Assembly: GCA_020723325.1 (NCBI GenBank)
Contig: DYJD01000008.1
Span: forward strand, 1-64,000
Direction of reading: 5' to 3'
Length of the DNA stretch: 64,000 nt
From: Desulfosudis oleivorans
GTDB taxonomy: Bacteria > Desulfobacterota > Desulfobacteria > Desulfobacterales > SURF-7
A program made the position numbers and the translations under genes. The notes under the pieces are model-generated. The model saw only the letters and a program-made list of their open reading frames with translations, did not search any database and was not told the origin of the DNA. Shown piece by piece: positions 27,267-36,113 of this stretch (position 1 is the stretch's first letter; each line of letters starts with the position of its first letter).

Positions 27267-28589
27267 ATGGGAGCGAACCTGCGCATCGACTGGCAATCCT
27301 ACGAGGCGGCTGTCGATAATTGCGACGGCATTCGGCTGGAGGGCAGGATCACTCAATTGATCGGACTCGTGGCCGAAGGAAACGGCCTGGGCATGAGCAT
27401 CGGCAGTCTCTGCACCATTGAAAATGAATATGGTAAGGGCACCATGGCCCAGGTGGTCGGGTTTAAGGATGATCGGGTGTTGTTGATGCCTTATGGCGAT
27501 ACCCTGGGGATCAAGCCCGGCAGCCGTATTCTGTTTCTTGACAACAATCCCAAGGTGGATGTGGGCAATGCCTTTATCGGACGGGTCATTAACGGGATGG
27601 GGCTGCCCATAGACGGGAACGGCGATATTCCGGCCGATGATCACTATCCTTTATATGGGACCCGAATCAACCCCATGCAACGCCAGCCTATCCGGGAATT
27701 AATGGATGTGGGCATCGGCGCCATCAATACCATGATCCCCCTCGGCAGGGGCCAAAGGGTGGCCATTATGTCCGGTTCCGGTGTGGGCAAAAGCGTTCTG
27801 ATGGGCATGATGACGCGCCATACCACCGCGGATGTGATTATTATCGGTTTGATCGGCGAGCGCGGTCGGGAAATCAAGGAAGTGATTGAGAAGGATTTGG
27901 GGCCCGCCGGTATGAAGCGGGCTGTAGTGGTGGCTGCCACCTCCGATACGCCGCCACTGGTGAGAATGCGGGGCGCCTATTTGGCCACCACCCTGGCTGA
28001 ATATTTCCGCGACCAGGGCAAGAACGTGCTGCTCATTGTGGATTCCATCACTCGTTTTGCCATGTCTTCCCGGGATGTGGGCCTGGCAGCCGGGGAGCCG
28101 CCCACAACCAGGGGCTATACACCCTCCTTTTTTGTGCAAATTCCGGTACTGCTGGAAAGGGCCGGGAACGTGCGCGGCAAGGGCAGTATTACCGGTATTT
28201 ATACGGTGTTGGTGGAGGGCGATGATTTGAATGATCCGGTGGGGGATACGGTTCGATCCATTGTGGACGGACATATTGTACTATCACGAAGACTGGCCAA
28301 CCGGGGGCATTATCCGGCCATTGATGTGCTGGAAAGTGTCAGCCGGGTCATGCGGGATGTGGTGCCCAAGGGCCATATCGAGATGCGGGCAAAGGCCATC
28401 GACGCCCTTGCCACCTATCGGGAAGCTGAAGACATGATTTCCATCGGGGCTTATGTGGCAGGTTCGGATGTGCGTATCGACTATGCTATCCAGGTGGTGC
28501 CCAAGATCAATGCCTTTCTACGACAGGATGTGGATCAAGCCATGCCTTATGATGCCGGTGTGAAAAAATTGCAGGGAATTATTCGATAA
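27267..28589 (+). CDS. fliI: Flagellar export ATPase FliI
   Basis: A 440-residue type III export ATPase, close to F1-beta. The Walker A GSGVGKS is at 170-176, with GLIGERGREIKEV and DSITRFAMSSRDVGLAAGEPP. It unfolds and feeds rod, hook and filament proteins. Its stop overlaps the fliJ ATG (TAATG). Confidence 0.96.
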   Translation: MGANLRIDWQSYEAAVDNCDGIRLEGRITQLIGLVAEGNGLGMSIGSLCTIENEYGKGTMAQVVGFKDDRVLLMPYGDTLGIKPGSRILFLDNNPKVDVGNAFIGRVINGMGLPIDGNGDIPADDHYPLYGTRINPMQRQPIRELMDVGIGAINTMIPLGRGQRVAIMSGSGVGKSVLMGMMTRHTTADVIIIGLIGERGREIKEVIEKDLGPAGMKRAVVVAATSDTPPLVRMRGAYLATTLAEYFRDQGKNVLLIVDSITRFAMSSRDVGLAAGEPPTTRGYTPSFFVQIPVLLERAGNVRGKGSITGIYTVLVEGDDLNDPVGDTVRSIVDGHIVLSRRLANRGHYPAIDVLESVSRVMRDVVPKGHIEMRAKAIDALATYREAEDMISIGAYVAGSDVRIDYAIQVVPKINAFLRQDVDQAMPYDAGVKKLQGIIR

Positions 28590-29038
28590 TGAAGCGATTC
28601 CGATTCCGTCTTGAACCCATGTTGCGGCTGCGCCAATTCAGGGAGCGTCAAGCCCAGCAGAGATTTGTCCAAGCCCAAGCCGAGGTGGCCGAGAGTGAAA
28701 GACGCCTTCAACAGGGAAGTGAATTGTTCAAGGAGTCGGCCGATGTGCTGGATGAAAAAGCATCTGCCGGAATGAATATCTCCGAGTACCGGATTCATCG
28801 CAACCATCTGACTGCAATTGATCGGGCCTTGGAGATGGAACGCCGTCGTCAGCGGAAATTGATTCAAGTGCGGGAGAAGCGGCAGCAGGAACTGGCTAAA
28901 AAATCAAAAGAAAAAAAGATGTTGGAAAATCTGCGGGAACACAAAAAAGATGCCTACTACCAGGAGGTCGCCGTTAATCTGCAAAAGGAAATCGATGACA
29001 TGGTTACGGTTCGCAAGGCCAGGGAAATCATGAAATGA
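28589..29038 (+). CDS. fliJ: Flagellar export chaperone FliJ
   Basis: A 149-residue, almost fully helical coiled-coil protein rich in Arg, Glu and Gln, with the FliJ-like start RFRFRLEPMLRLRQFRERQAQ. FliJ sits in the FliI ring like the gamma stalk of F1. The gene is coupled to fliI and overlaps the next start by 4 bases. Confidence 0.88.
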   Translation: MKRFRFRLEPMLRLRQFRERQAQQRFVQAQAEVAESERRLQQGSELFKESADVLDEKASAGMNISEYRIHRNHLTAIDRALEMERRRQRKLIQVREKRQQELAKKSKEKKMLENLREHKKDAYYQEVAVNLQKEIDDMVTVRKAREIMK

Positions 29039-29838
29039 AAGCGCCCCTAACGGTTATCATGAGATTTTTTTTATTGGGTCTTCTGGTCATCAAAATCGGT
29101 TTGGTCATTCAATTGTCTGTGGGCCTGCTCTGGCCGGACTTGCGCTGTTTTGGTGATAAGCCGGCATATAGTCAGGAGAAAAAGTCGGAAGCAACACCGG
29201 AAAAGTCAAAGGAAAAAGAGAAGGAAAAAGGCAAGGAGAAAGAAAAGGAAAAGGAGAAGGAAAAAGAAAAAGGTAAACCTGAGGCTGAAAAAGCCGCGGA
29301 CCAGAATAAGGAAAAGGGGGAGGCGGCCAAGCCGGAGCAGCAGACCGAAGATGCCCAGGAAGAGGCAATCATTGCCATTGAAAAGGAAAAAGCCGCAGCA
29401 TTTCAAGATATGAAAATTACCCTTGAGGGTCTGGAACAGAAGCGGCTTGAACTCCAAGAGGCCGAGAAGCATCTTGCCGATGAAAAGAAAAGCTTGGAGG
29501 ATGTGAAGCAGGAACTTGCGGCCCAAATCGAAGCCTTGGCCAAGATCAATCAGCAATTGGAAGACAAGCTGAAGGCGGCTGAAAACAAAGAAACCGCTGC
29601 GGAAAGGGATCAGAAAGCAGCCGATGAAAAGAAATTGAGAAATCTGGTGAAGGTTTATTCTGGCATGAAGCAGAAAGAAGTGGCGGCCATCCTGGATAGA
29701 CTGGAAATGGAATTGGTGGAAAAGCTATTTCTGCGCATGAAGGGCGACCAGGCCGGGCAACTTTTAACCTACATGAACAAAGAACGCGCTGCCAAAATCA
29801 GTGAGCGGCTGGCGCTGGAAAATAAAAAAGCCAAATAG
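29035..29838 (+). CDS. MotE-like flagellar protein
   Basis: A 267-residue protein with one N-terminal membrane helix (about 8-34). An extreme low-complexity Lys-Glu tract follows (about 56-82), then a long coiled coil (about 115-200) and a C-terminal domain similar to the MgtE N-domain (LVKVYSGMKQKEVAAILDRL, then LFLRMKGDQAGQLLTYMNKERAAKISERLA). Proteins of this layout next to fliJ, called MotE in some bacteria, are exported chaperones of motor parts. Here the role is inferred from position and layout. Confidence 0.7.
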   Translation: MKAPLTVIMRFFLLGLLVIKIGLVIQLSVGLLWPDLRCFGDKPAYSQEKKSEATPEKSKEKEKEKGKEKEKEKEKEKEKGKPEAEKAADQNKEKGEAAKPEQQTEDAQEEAIIAIEKEKAAAFQDMKITLEGLEQKRLELQEAEKHLADEKKSLEDVKQELAAQIEALAKINQQLEDKLKAAENKETAAERDQKAADEKKLRNLVKVYSGMKQKEVAAILDRLEMELVEKLFLRMKGDQAGQLLTYMNKERAAKISERLALENKKAK

Positions 29839-30034
29839 ATTCCACAAGGATCATTCCCCCCCCCTATAACCCACCTGTTGTTGGTATTCCTCCAGCCCCA
29901 TAGGCAATATTTTCCGTGCACGTGCTTTTCATCGGAAAGAAATGCGCTGTGTTTGATCCGCCGTTTGAGCCCGGCGGCGACCACTTCCTATATAACATAC
30001 TAAATTAAAACAAGAAAATTAGAAAAAGGGCAAA

Positions 30035-31867
30035 TTGGCATGGAGGTTGCTGAAAAACCTGTCAGAGTATGCTTGCATGGGCATTTTGGCTAATATCGAT
30101 TCATATGCTGGAAACCTTTTTGATGCCACGGAAACCAATATGATACAGCCGGGTTTAAAAATCGATATGTTGTTCGGAGCGGGTGAAGGGCTTCCGGCCG
30201 GGAAAGGAATCGCCCAAGGAATCGCTAAAGGGATCAACGGTTCGTTTGCGGGGATACTGGCCCGGGTTTCGTCCAAGGCTGTCAAAGCCCATTTCAATGC
30301 CTTGGAAGATGCGCTTGCCGGAAAACAAACCGGGCTTTGTGCTGGTTTGGATATGAACAGCGGCCGAGCCACGTTGGAGCGATTGCGGCGAATTTTGCTG
30401 GCCCAGGGCGGGGGGCTTGGACAGTTGCAAGTGAATGAAAAAGGGTTGACGGCCTTGAGAGAAATCTTGATGGCCGCCGGATTCACGCCGGACCAGGTAT
30501 CCGACCTGTATGACCAATTGAAAAAAGGTGCTCTGGATCATAAGGTCGATGTGTCGGATCTGTTCACGCGGCTGAATCAGATGGAGGCCAAGACCGATAA
30601 AGACGATCCCATGCTGGATTTGTCCATGCTGCCGTATCTGCAAGTCATTTTATCCAATTTTGGAATTGATCAGGCCCGGAGCGACAAGATCATTGCCGAC
30701 AGCACGCTAGCCGGTGAAGGGGTTGACCTGAAACAGTTCATTCAAGGAATTCGAACGGCAATAAAGCAAGGCCAAGTGCCGAGGACGGTCAACAACAGGA
30801 AAAATAACGAGCAAATAGCGGCTTTCCTGGCGGACATGAATGCGGACAAGGGGGCGGCGGATGCTGAAGGCCGCATCACCCTGGAGAGATTCGTTGCCGC
30901 CCTTGAAAAAAAGTTCCAGCAAAACAATCGAAAAGGTCTGCTGGACAAGACCCTGGCAGAGGCAGGTGCACGCTTTTTGAAAAACGTCGGTACCAAGGAA
31001 GACGCCCTTTCCGATTCATTTTCCAAGGAGGCTATCCAGGGCATGCTGCCCAATAAAATAAGCACCCATGAAAAATCAACAAAGCTTCATCATAAATCTG
31101 GGGAATTGAAAGCAGCCCAGATCAGCCGGCTGGAGCCTGACAAGGCCGCCGGCGCAATTTGGCTGAATGTCGGCATGGAACCCAGCCAGATGCTTGCGGA
31201 AAAAACAGTGGGGGCCGGGGCCTTATCCGAGGACTTTTTGAGTCTCATGGAGGAAAACCGGACCGACAAAATCCAGGAACTAATCCAGCCGGATCTTCAG
31301 AATGACTTGGCCGGCAAAGATCAAGACCAGGAGGGCCGGACTTTAACTTCCATGGGAGCAGGTGTGAAACAGTCCGGAAAAATCGGCCCGGCTTTTGTCG
31401 GATCAGGCGAAGGGGCGGCCGGGAAGAGTTTACCGGCCTATGTGCTTCATCAAGTCGGACGTCAGATTGTCCGCTCGGTGCAGGAGAACAATAATGAGAT
31501 CCAACTTCAACTGAAGCCCCCCCATCTTGGAAGGCTCCACCTGAGTTTGGAAACCGTCCAGGACGGCGTGCGGGTCAGCATCGTGGCAGAACAGAAAAGC
31601 GCCCGTGAATTGCTGGTGGCCCATGTGGATGAATTGAGATCCGCCCTGCTGGATCAAGGCATCAAATTGGAAAAAATCGACGTACAGATCGCTTTTAATT
31701 TTGATCAGTTTATGACGCAAACCAGGGAGGACGGCAACCGCTCCAGCAGTAGAAAAAATCCTGAATTCCAAATCTCCGGGGAAAGCAGTGCGGGAACTAC
31801 TAGTGTTGAAGAACTTGCCGCCCTTAGCTCCCGCAAATCGGACGGTTTACTGGATCTAATTGTTTGA
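30035..31867 (+). CDS. fliK: Flagellar hook-length control protein FliK
   Basis: About 610 residues. Only the C-terminal domain is conserved: VQENNNEIQLQLKPPHLG, then LHLSLETVQDGVRVSIVAEQ and ELLVAHVDELRSALLDQGI (about 490-555), the FliK Flg_hook domain that senses hook completion and switches export. The long N-terminal part is unlike anything I know and acts as the molecular ruler in other species; it may be matched to the giant hook protein here. The start is uncertain: TTG at 30035 has AAAAAGGG upstream, ATG at 30077 has none. Confidence 0.85.
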   Translation: MAWRLLKNLSEYACMGILANIDSYAGNLFDATETNMIQPGLKIDMLFGAGEGLPAGKGIAQGIAKGINGSFAGILARVSSKAVKAHFNALEDALAGKQTGLCAGLDMNSGRATLERLRRILLAQGGGLGQLQVNEKGLTALREILMAAGFTPDQVSDLYDQLKKGALDHKVDVSDLFTRLNQMEAKTDKDDPMLDLSMLPYLQVILSNFGIDQARSDKIIADSTLAGEGVDLKQFIQGIRTAIKQGQVPRTVNNRKNNEQIAAFLADMNADKGAADAEGRITLERFVAALEKKFQQNNRKGLLDKTLAEAGARFLKNVGTKEDALSDSFSKEAIQGMLPNKISTHEKSTKLHHKSGELKAAQISRLEPDKAAGAIWLNVGMEPSQMLAEKTVGAGALSEDFLSLMEENRTDKIQELIQPDLQNDLAGKDQDQEGRTLTSMGAGVKQSGKIGPAFVGSGEGAAGKSLPAYVLHQVGRQIVRSVQENNNEIQLQLKPPHLGRLHLSLETVQDGVRVSIVAEQKSARELLVAHVDELRSALLDQGIKLEKIDVQIAFNFDQFMTQTREDGNRSSSRKNPEFQISGESSAGTTSVEELAALSSRKSDGLLDLIV

Positions 31868-31876
31868 TGCAGTATG

Positions 31877-31891
31877 GGGATATTCAAATGC
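31877..31891 (+). promoter_or_regulatory. Possible weak sigma-54 site before flgD
   Basis: GGGATA-TTCAA-ATGC keeps GG and GC at the sigma-54 spacing but departs from the consensus elsewhere. It would place a start near 31903, ahead of flgD. Weak evidence. Confidence 0.25.
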
Positions 31892-31925
31892 TTATCATAT
31901 TTACCCTTAATGTAGAGAGTATACC

Positions 31926-32639
31926 ATGACAACAGTTCAATCCGCCTACGGCAATAAATCGGTGAACGGTCTTCTGACAGGTCATAGTCAGAAAACAGAA
32001 GAGAAGAAAGACCCCTTGGGGCGTGAGGCTTTTTTGGGCATGTTGATTGCCCAACTCAAGCATCAGGATCCGTTAAATCCGCTGGAAGGTACGGATTTCA
32101 CCGCCCAGTTGGCTCAGTTTTCCATGCTTGAGCAACAGTTCAGCACCAATGACAATCTCAAGTCCCTGCTGGGTGCAACCAATGCCAAACGCGAGGACAA
32201 TCTCATCGAATACATCGGCAAGGAGGTTTCCGGAACCGCCGAAACCATGATTGTGAAAGAGGGAAAGGTCTCGGGCGGACAGTATACAATGGAAAAGCAG
32301 GCTGATGTTTCCATTAGTATTTATGATAGCAAGCACAAGGAAGTCTGTACGATCTATGCCGGTCAGCGCAATCCCGGTACCCATGCCATCCAATGGGATG
32401 GAAAAGACAATGACGGTCAATCCCTGGCGGATGGAACCTATACTTATGAGGTGATGGCGCTGGACACCCTGGGCGGATATGTGCCTGTCCGGACGGCCTT
32501 CAGCGGCCTTGTGACCGGTGTCACCTATGAAAACGGAACAGGATATCTCCAGGTCGGCGACAATTTGTTGGATCCGGCCACGGTTAAACGGGTATGGCAG
32601 ACCGCGCAAACAGAAACAGGCGCCGGTGCCGATAAATAA
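31926..32639 (+). CDS. flgD: Flagellar hook-capping protein FlgD
   Basis: A 237-residue hook cap and assembly scaffold. The N-terminal export part has FLGMLIAQLKHQDPLNPLEGTDF and QLAQFSMLEQ, the family signature. The second half is the FlgD Ig-like pair (QWDGKDNDGQSLADGTYTYEV). It directly precedes the hook gene. Confidence 0.95.
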   Translation: MTTVQSAYGNKSVNGLLTGHSQKTEEKKDPLGREAFLGMLIAQLKHQDPLNPLEGTDFTAQLAQFSMLEQQFSTNDNLKSLLGATNAKREDNLIEYIGKEVSGTAETMIVKEGKVSGGQYTMEKQADVSISIYDSKHKEVCTIYAGQRNPGTHAIQWDGKDNDGQSLADGTYTYEVMALDTLGGYVPVRTAFSGLVTGVTYENGTGYLQVGDNLLDPATVKRVWQTAQTETGAGADK

Positions 32640-32659
32640 TCAGTAAAAGGGGGGCTTGT

Positions 32660-35600
32660 ATGTCTCTGACCAGTTCGTTGTATTCAGGTACAAGCGGCAT
32701 GACCAATTTCGGGAATGCCATGCAGGTGATCGGCGACAATATCGCCAATGTGAACACCACGGGTTTTAAAGGCAGCCGGTATGTGTTCCAGGATTTGCTC
32801 AGCCAGGCCATTGCCACCCAGGCCGGCACAGCCCAGGTGGGGCGCGGTATGGCCCTGGGAGATGTGGCCGGTGTTTTCCAACAGGGTTCGTTTGAGTCCA
32901 CCGGCAACACCACTGATTTGGCCATCGGCGGCGAGGGTTTTTTCGTGATGCGCGAGGCGGCCAGCCAGCAGTTGTTTTACACCCGGGCCGGCAATTTCCG
33001 GTTTGACAAGGAAGGTTATTTGATCAATCCGGAAGGGTACGTGACCCAGGGCTGGAAATTGGATGACAACGGCGACGACATCGGCGCGGTCACGGACATC
33101 CTGCTGCAATCCTTTACTTCGCCGCCCACCTTGAGCGAGCACATGACCGTGATTACCAATCAGGATTCCAGGGCCACCAGCCAGACCTCGGTGTTGAGCA
33201 ATGCCTGGGACGCCACAGCCACGACGCCCATCAATACTTCCAATTATCATTATCAAACCGTGGTTAAAGTGTATGATTCCCTGGGCAGCACCCATGATGT
33301 CACGGTCTACTATGACAAAAAATCCGGTTCCGAGTGGGAATACATGATCACCTGCAATCCCAATGAGGACAAACGCAATCTGGTCCAGGGCACGGAAGGC
33401 CTGGGTTTGCTGGCCCGGGGAACCATCACCTTTTCCGAAAGCAGCGGCACCATTTCCAACATGACCATGGAACGCTTTACCGGCCGCATCGGCAACGTAT
33501 CCACCGATGGAGCCATTGCCAATGAAAATACGGTTTTCACCATCAACAACTACGATGCCTTGCCTTTGGACGGCTATGGGTTCAGTCTTGAATTCGACGG
33601 TACTGCCTGGACTTTTGAGGATGTGGCCGCGCCCTTGGGGGTCATCACGGCAGCGGATCTGCCGAGCAACTATCCCCGGGCCACCATCCTGAGCGGCGAC
33701 GCCAACTCCATCCGCCTGAACCTGGATGGGGATGCGGAGCGCACCGCGGACCTGACCATCACTTTTACCACACCGGCCCAGGCCACCGACTCCCTCAGTT
33801 TCGACATTATCAACCCCAGCAATATTCATATCCAGGATGTGACCAATACCCGTTACATCGGCGACACAGCCAATGACAATACCACCCTGGAAATCCACAA
33901 TCCCCAGGTTCTGACCATGGATTCCACCAATCTGCGTATCAACTGGGACGCCAGCGATCAGGCTTGGTACTGGAGCATGCCCTTGCTGCAAAATGTCACC
34001 AATATGGATACTGGTCAGTTGACGCCGGCGGCCTTGACCGGTGTGGCCGACGTCACCAATCCGGAAGTGATGACCAGCTATGCCGAGAACATGAACCTTT
34101 GGTTCGACGACACGGCCGGTGAATGGAATTTTGTTTCGCCCTATGCCCGGGATCTGTCCAACGTCACTTACAGCGGCGGCATCAGCCAGGGCAACACCAC
34201 GCTGGTGGTCAGCGACCCCACCATCCTGACCCAGCGGGCTATGGATCTGCGGTTATTTTGGAACAACATTGTGGGTGTCACCAATCTCAATTATACGGAT
34301 GCCGGCTCAGGGGTCATCACTGCCACGCCGCCCACCATGACCGTGACCCAGGAAGATAATATGTTGCGGGATTCTTCAATTGTCTACACCCTCCAGTATA
34401 ACGGCGTGGGCGATTCTTGGAGTTATATGCCCGGCGCAGACCCGGTGGTGGATTACGCCAACCGGCAGGTGCCGGCCTGGAATACGGCCGCCAATACCCT
34501 CTCCCTTGACTTGACAGGCAACGGCGAGGATATCCGTTTCACGTTCCCATACAATCCGGCCGGCGCCCAGAACGGCGATCGTATTTCCTTCAGAATCGAC
34601 GCCGACGGCGCCTGGTCCTGGGGCATGCCTTCCATCACCGGGCCGACTTACGGCGGCGGCATCAGTGGCAACAACACCATGATGGATATTGCCGATGTGC
34701 TTTCCGGCGGCGGACCATTGGTGAATTCCACTGCGGATTATAATCTCGTCTATACCCAGGCCACCCAAACCTGGTCCTGGGGCCTCAACAGCCCGGCCGG
34801 CAGCGGCGACTACCCGGCCGAAGCCTTTATCGTCAACAACGAGAATCAAGTTTCCATTGACCTGGACGGGGATGCAACCGCGGAAATCACCTATACCTTT
34901 ATGACCCCCCTCACCGCCAACGGCACCCTGGATTTCGGTATTGATGCCTGGGGCGGACCGCCGGCCCAGTATTCCGGCGCCAGTATCATGGGCACTTCCG
35001 GCCCGGAATCCATAAGCCTGGATATGAACGGCAACGGCAGCGCCGACATAACTTATACCTTTCAGACCGCCCTGACCTCGGACGGGGCAATTAATTTCGA
35101 CATCGATACCTTTATACCGCCCTTTGAATATCCGGATGCGGTCATTGATGCGCTCGCCTCCAATGCCAACGCGGTCTTCCTGGATCTCAACGGCGACGGC
35201 ACCAATGATGCGAATTTCAGCTTTGAGGATGCCGGCGGTACTCCCCAGGGACTCACGGCCAATGGCATTTTTCAACTGGATATTGATCCCCGCGTGCCGC
35301 CCACGGAATATCCCAATGCCCAGATCCACGGGGACCGGGAATCGGTTTCCATTGACATGAACAACGATGACGAGGATGATTTTACCTTCACCTTTGACAC
35401 CCCCCTGCCCACCGGAATTAATGTGGACGACAGCGCCATCACCTTTGACATCGATGGATCCACGGCCTGGACTGAGGCTGAGACCGATTCCAACGGCTAT
35501 TTTCAATTTTTGGCGGATTTCCTGGGGGGTGAAAGCGGCGCCACCCAGATGGCCATTGAATTCGACATCGGCACCCGGGATGACGGCACCGGCCAGTTTG

Positions 35601-36034
35601 TCAACGACTCCATGACCACCACCCAGTACGCCCGTTCCTCCACCACCACATTCCAGTCCGCCGATGGCTACGGCGCGGGTGATCTGCAGAATGTGGACGT
35701 GGATGTGGACGGCGTCATGACCGGTATTTATTCCAACGGCCAGTTGATCCCGCTCTACCGCGTAGCCCTTGCCAAATTCCTGAACACCAACGGTTTGCTG
35801 AAAGTGGGCGGCAATCTTTACCGGGAAACCCGTGACAGCGGCACCGCCATCACCAACAAGCCCGGCACCAACGGCCTTGGGAGCATCGCCCCCAACTCCC
35901 TGGAGCAGTCCAATGTGGATATTGCCACGGAATTCGTGAACATGATTACGGTGCAAAGGGCTTTTCAGGCCAATTCCAAAATCGTAACCACGGTTGATGC
36001 CTTGCTGGGGGAAGTAATCAACCTGAAGCGTTGA
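32660..36034 (+). CDS. flgE: Giant flagellar hook protein FlgE
   Basis: A 1124-residue hook subunit; most FlgE are 400-500. The ends are standard: SLYSGTSGMTNFGNAMQVIG and NIANVNTTGFKG at the N-terminus, QSNVDIATEFVNMITVQRAFQANSKIV at the C-terminus. About 700 extra residues fill the surface-exposed middle. Asp-rich loops begin at residues 356, 617, 734, 788, 842 and 899 (for example DLDGDATAE, DMNGNGSAD, DLNGDGTND, DMNNDDEDD); the last four recur every 54-57 residues, each followed by a TF strand pattern and a DIDxx end. The loops resemble calcium-binding DxDxDG motifs. A second repeat, GNTTL...LRxxW, recurs around 410-680. The coding reading frame is clean throughout. Confidence 0.93.
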   Translation: MSLTSSLYSGTSGMTNFGNAMQVIGDNIANVNTTGFKGSRYVFQDLLSQAIATQAGTAQVGRGMALGDVAGVFQQGSFESTGNTTDLAIGGEGFFVMREAASQQLFYTRAGNFRFDKEGYLINPEGYVTQGWKLDDNGDDIGAVTDILLQSFTSPPTLSEHMTVITNQDSRATSQTSVLSNAWDATATTPINTSNYHYQTVVKVYDSLGSTHDVTVYYDKKSGSEWEYMITCNPNEDKRNLVQGTEGLGLLARGTITFSESSGTISNMTMERFTGRIGNVSTDGAIANENTVFTINNYDALPLDGYGFSLEFDGTAWTFEDVAAPLGVITAADLPSNYPRATILSGDANSIRLNLDGDAERTADLTITFTTPAQATDSLSFDIINPSNIHIQDVTNTRYIGDTANDNTTLEIHNPQVLTMDSTNLRINWDASDQAWYWSMPLLQNVTNMDTGQLTPAALTGVADVTNPEVMTSYAENMNLWFDDTAGEWNFVSPYARDLSNVTYSGGISQGNTTLVVSDPTILTQRAMDLRLFWNNIVGVTNLNYTDAGSGVITATPPTMTVTQEDNMLRDSSIVYTLQYNGVGDSWSYMPGADPVVDYANRQVPAWNTAANTLSLDLTGNGEDIRFTFPYNPAGAQNGDRISFRIDADGAWSWGMPSITGPTYGGGISGNNTMMDIADVLSGGGPLVNSTADYNLVYTQATQTWSWGLNSPAGSGDYPAEAFIVNNENQVSIDLDGDATAEITYTFMTPLTANGTLDFGIDAWGGPPAQYSGASIMGTSGPESISLDMNGNGSADITYTFQTALTSDGAINFDIDTFIPPFEYPDAVIDALASNANAVFLDLNGDGTNDANFSFEDAGGTPQGLTANGIFQLDIDPRVPPTEYPNAQIHGDRESVSIDMNNDDEDDFTFTFDTPLPTGINVDDSAITFDIDGSTAWTEAETDSNGYFQFLADFLGGESGATQMAIEFDIGTRDDGTGQFVNDSMTTTQYARSSTTTFQSADGYGAGDLQNVDVDVDGVMTGIYSNGQLIPLYRVALAKFLNTNGLLKVGGNLYRETRDSGTAITNKPGTNGLGSIAPNSLEQSNVDIATEFVNMITVQRAFQANSKIVTTVDALLGEVINLKR

Positions 36035-36052
36035 TCCAGATTCTCAATAAAG

Positions 36053-36088
36053 AAACCGGGCGGTCTTGATCAGGCCGTCCGGTTTTTT
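36053..36088 (+). terminator. Terminator of the flagellar operon
   Basis: AAACCGGGCGG (36053-36063) pairs with CCGTCCGGTTT (36075-36085 region) with one mismatch, followed by a T run. It lies 19 bases after flgE and also faces the convergent uppP gene. Confidence 0.85.
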
Positions 36089-36113
36089 ATTTATGGAAAA
36101 CGGTTTGGGGTGT

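Noticed and set aside
29950-29966. Possible sigma-54 promoter before fliK
   Set aside because: GG and GC can be placed at the right distance, but no other consensus base fits.
33310-35956. Long antisense open frames inside flgE (up to 526 codons)
   Set aside because: They mirror the biased codon use of the hook gene; the translations are low-complexity and match no family.
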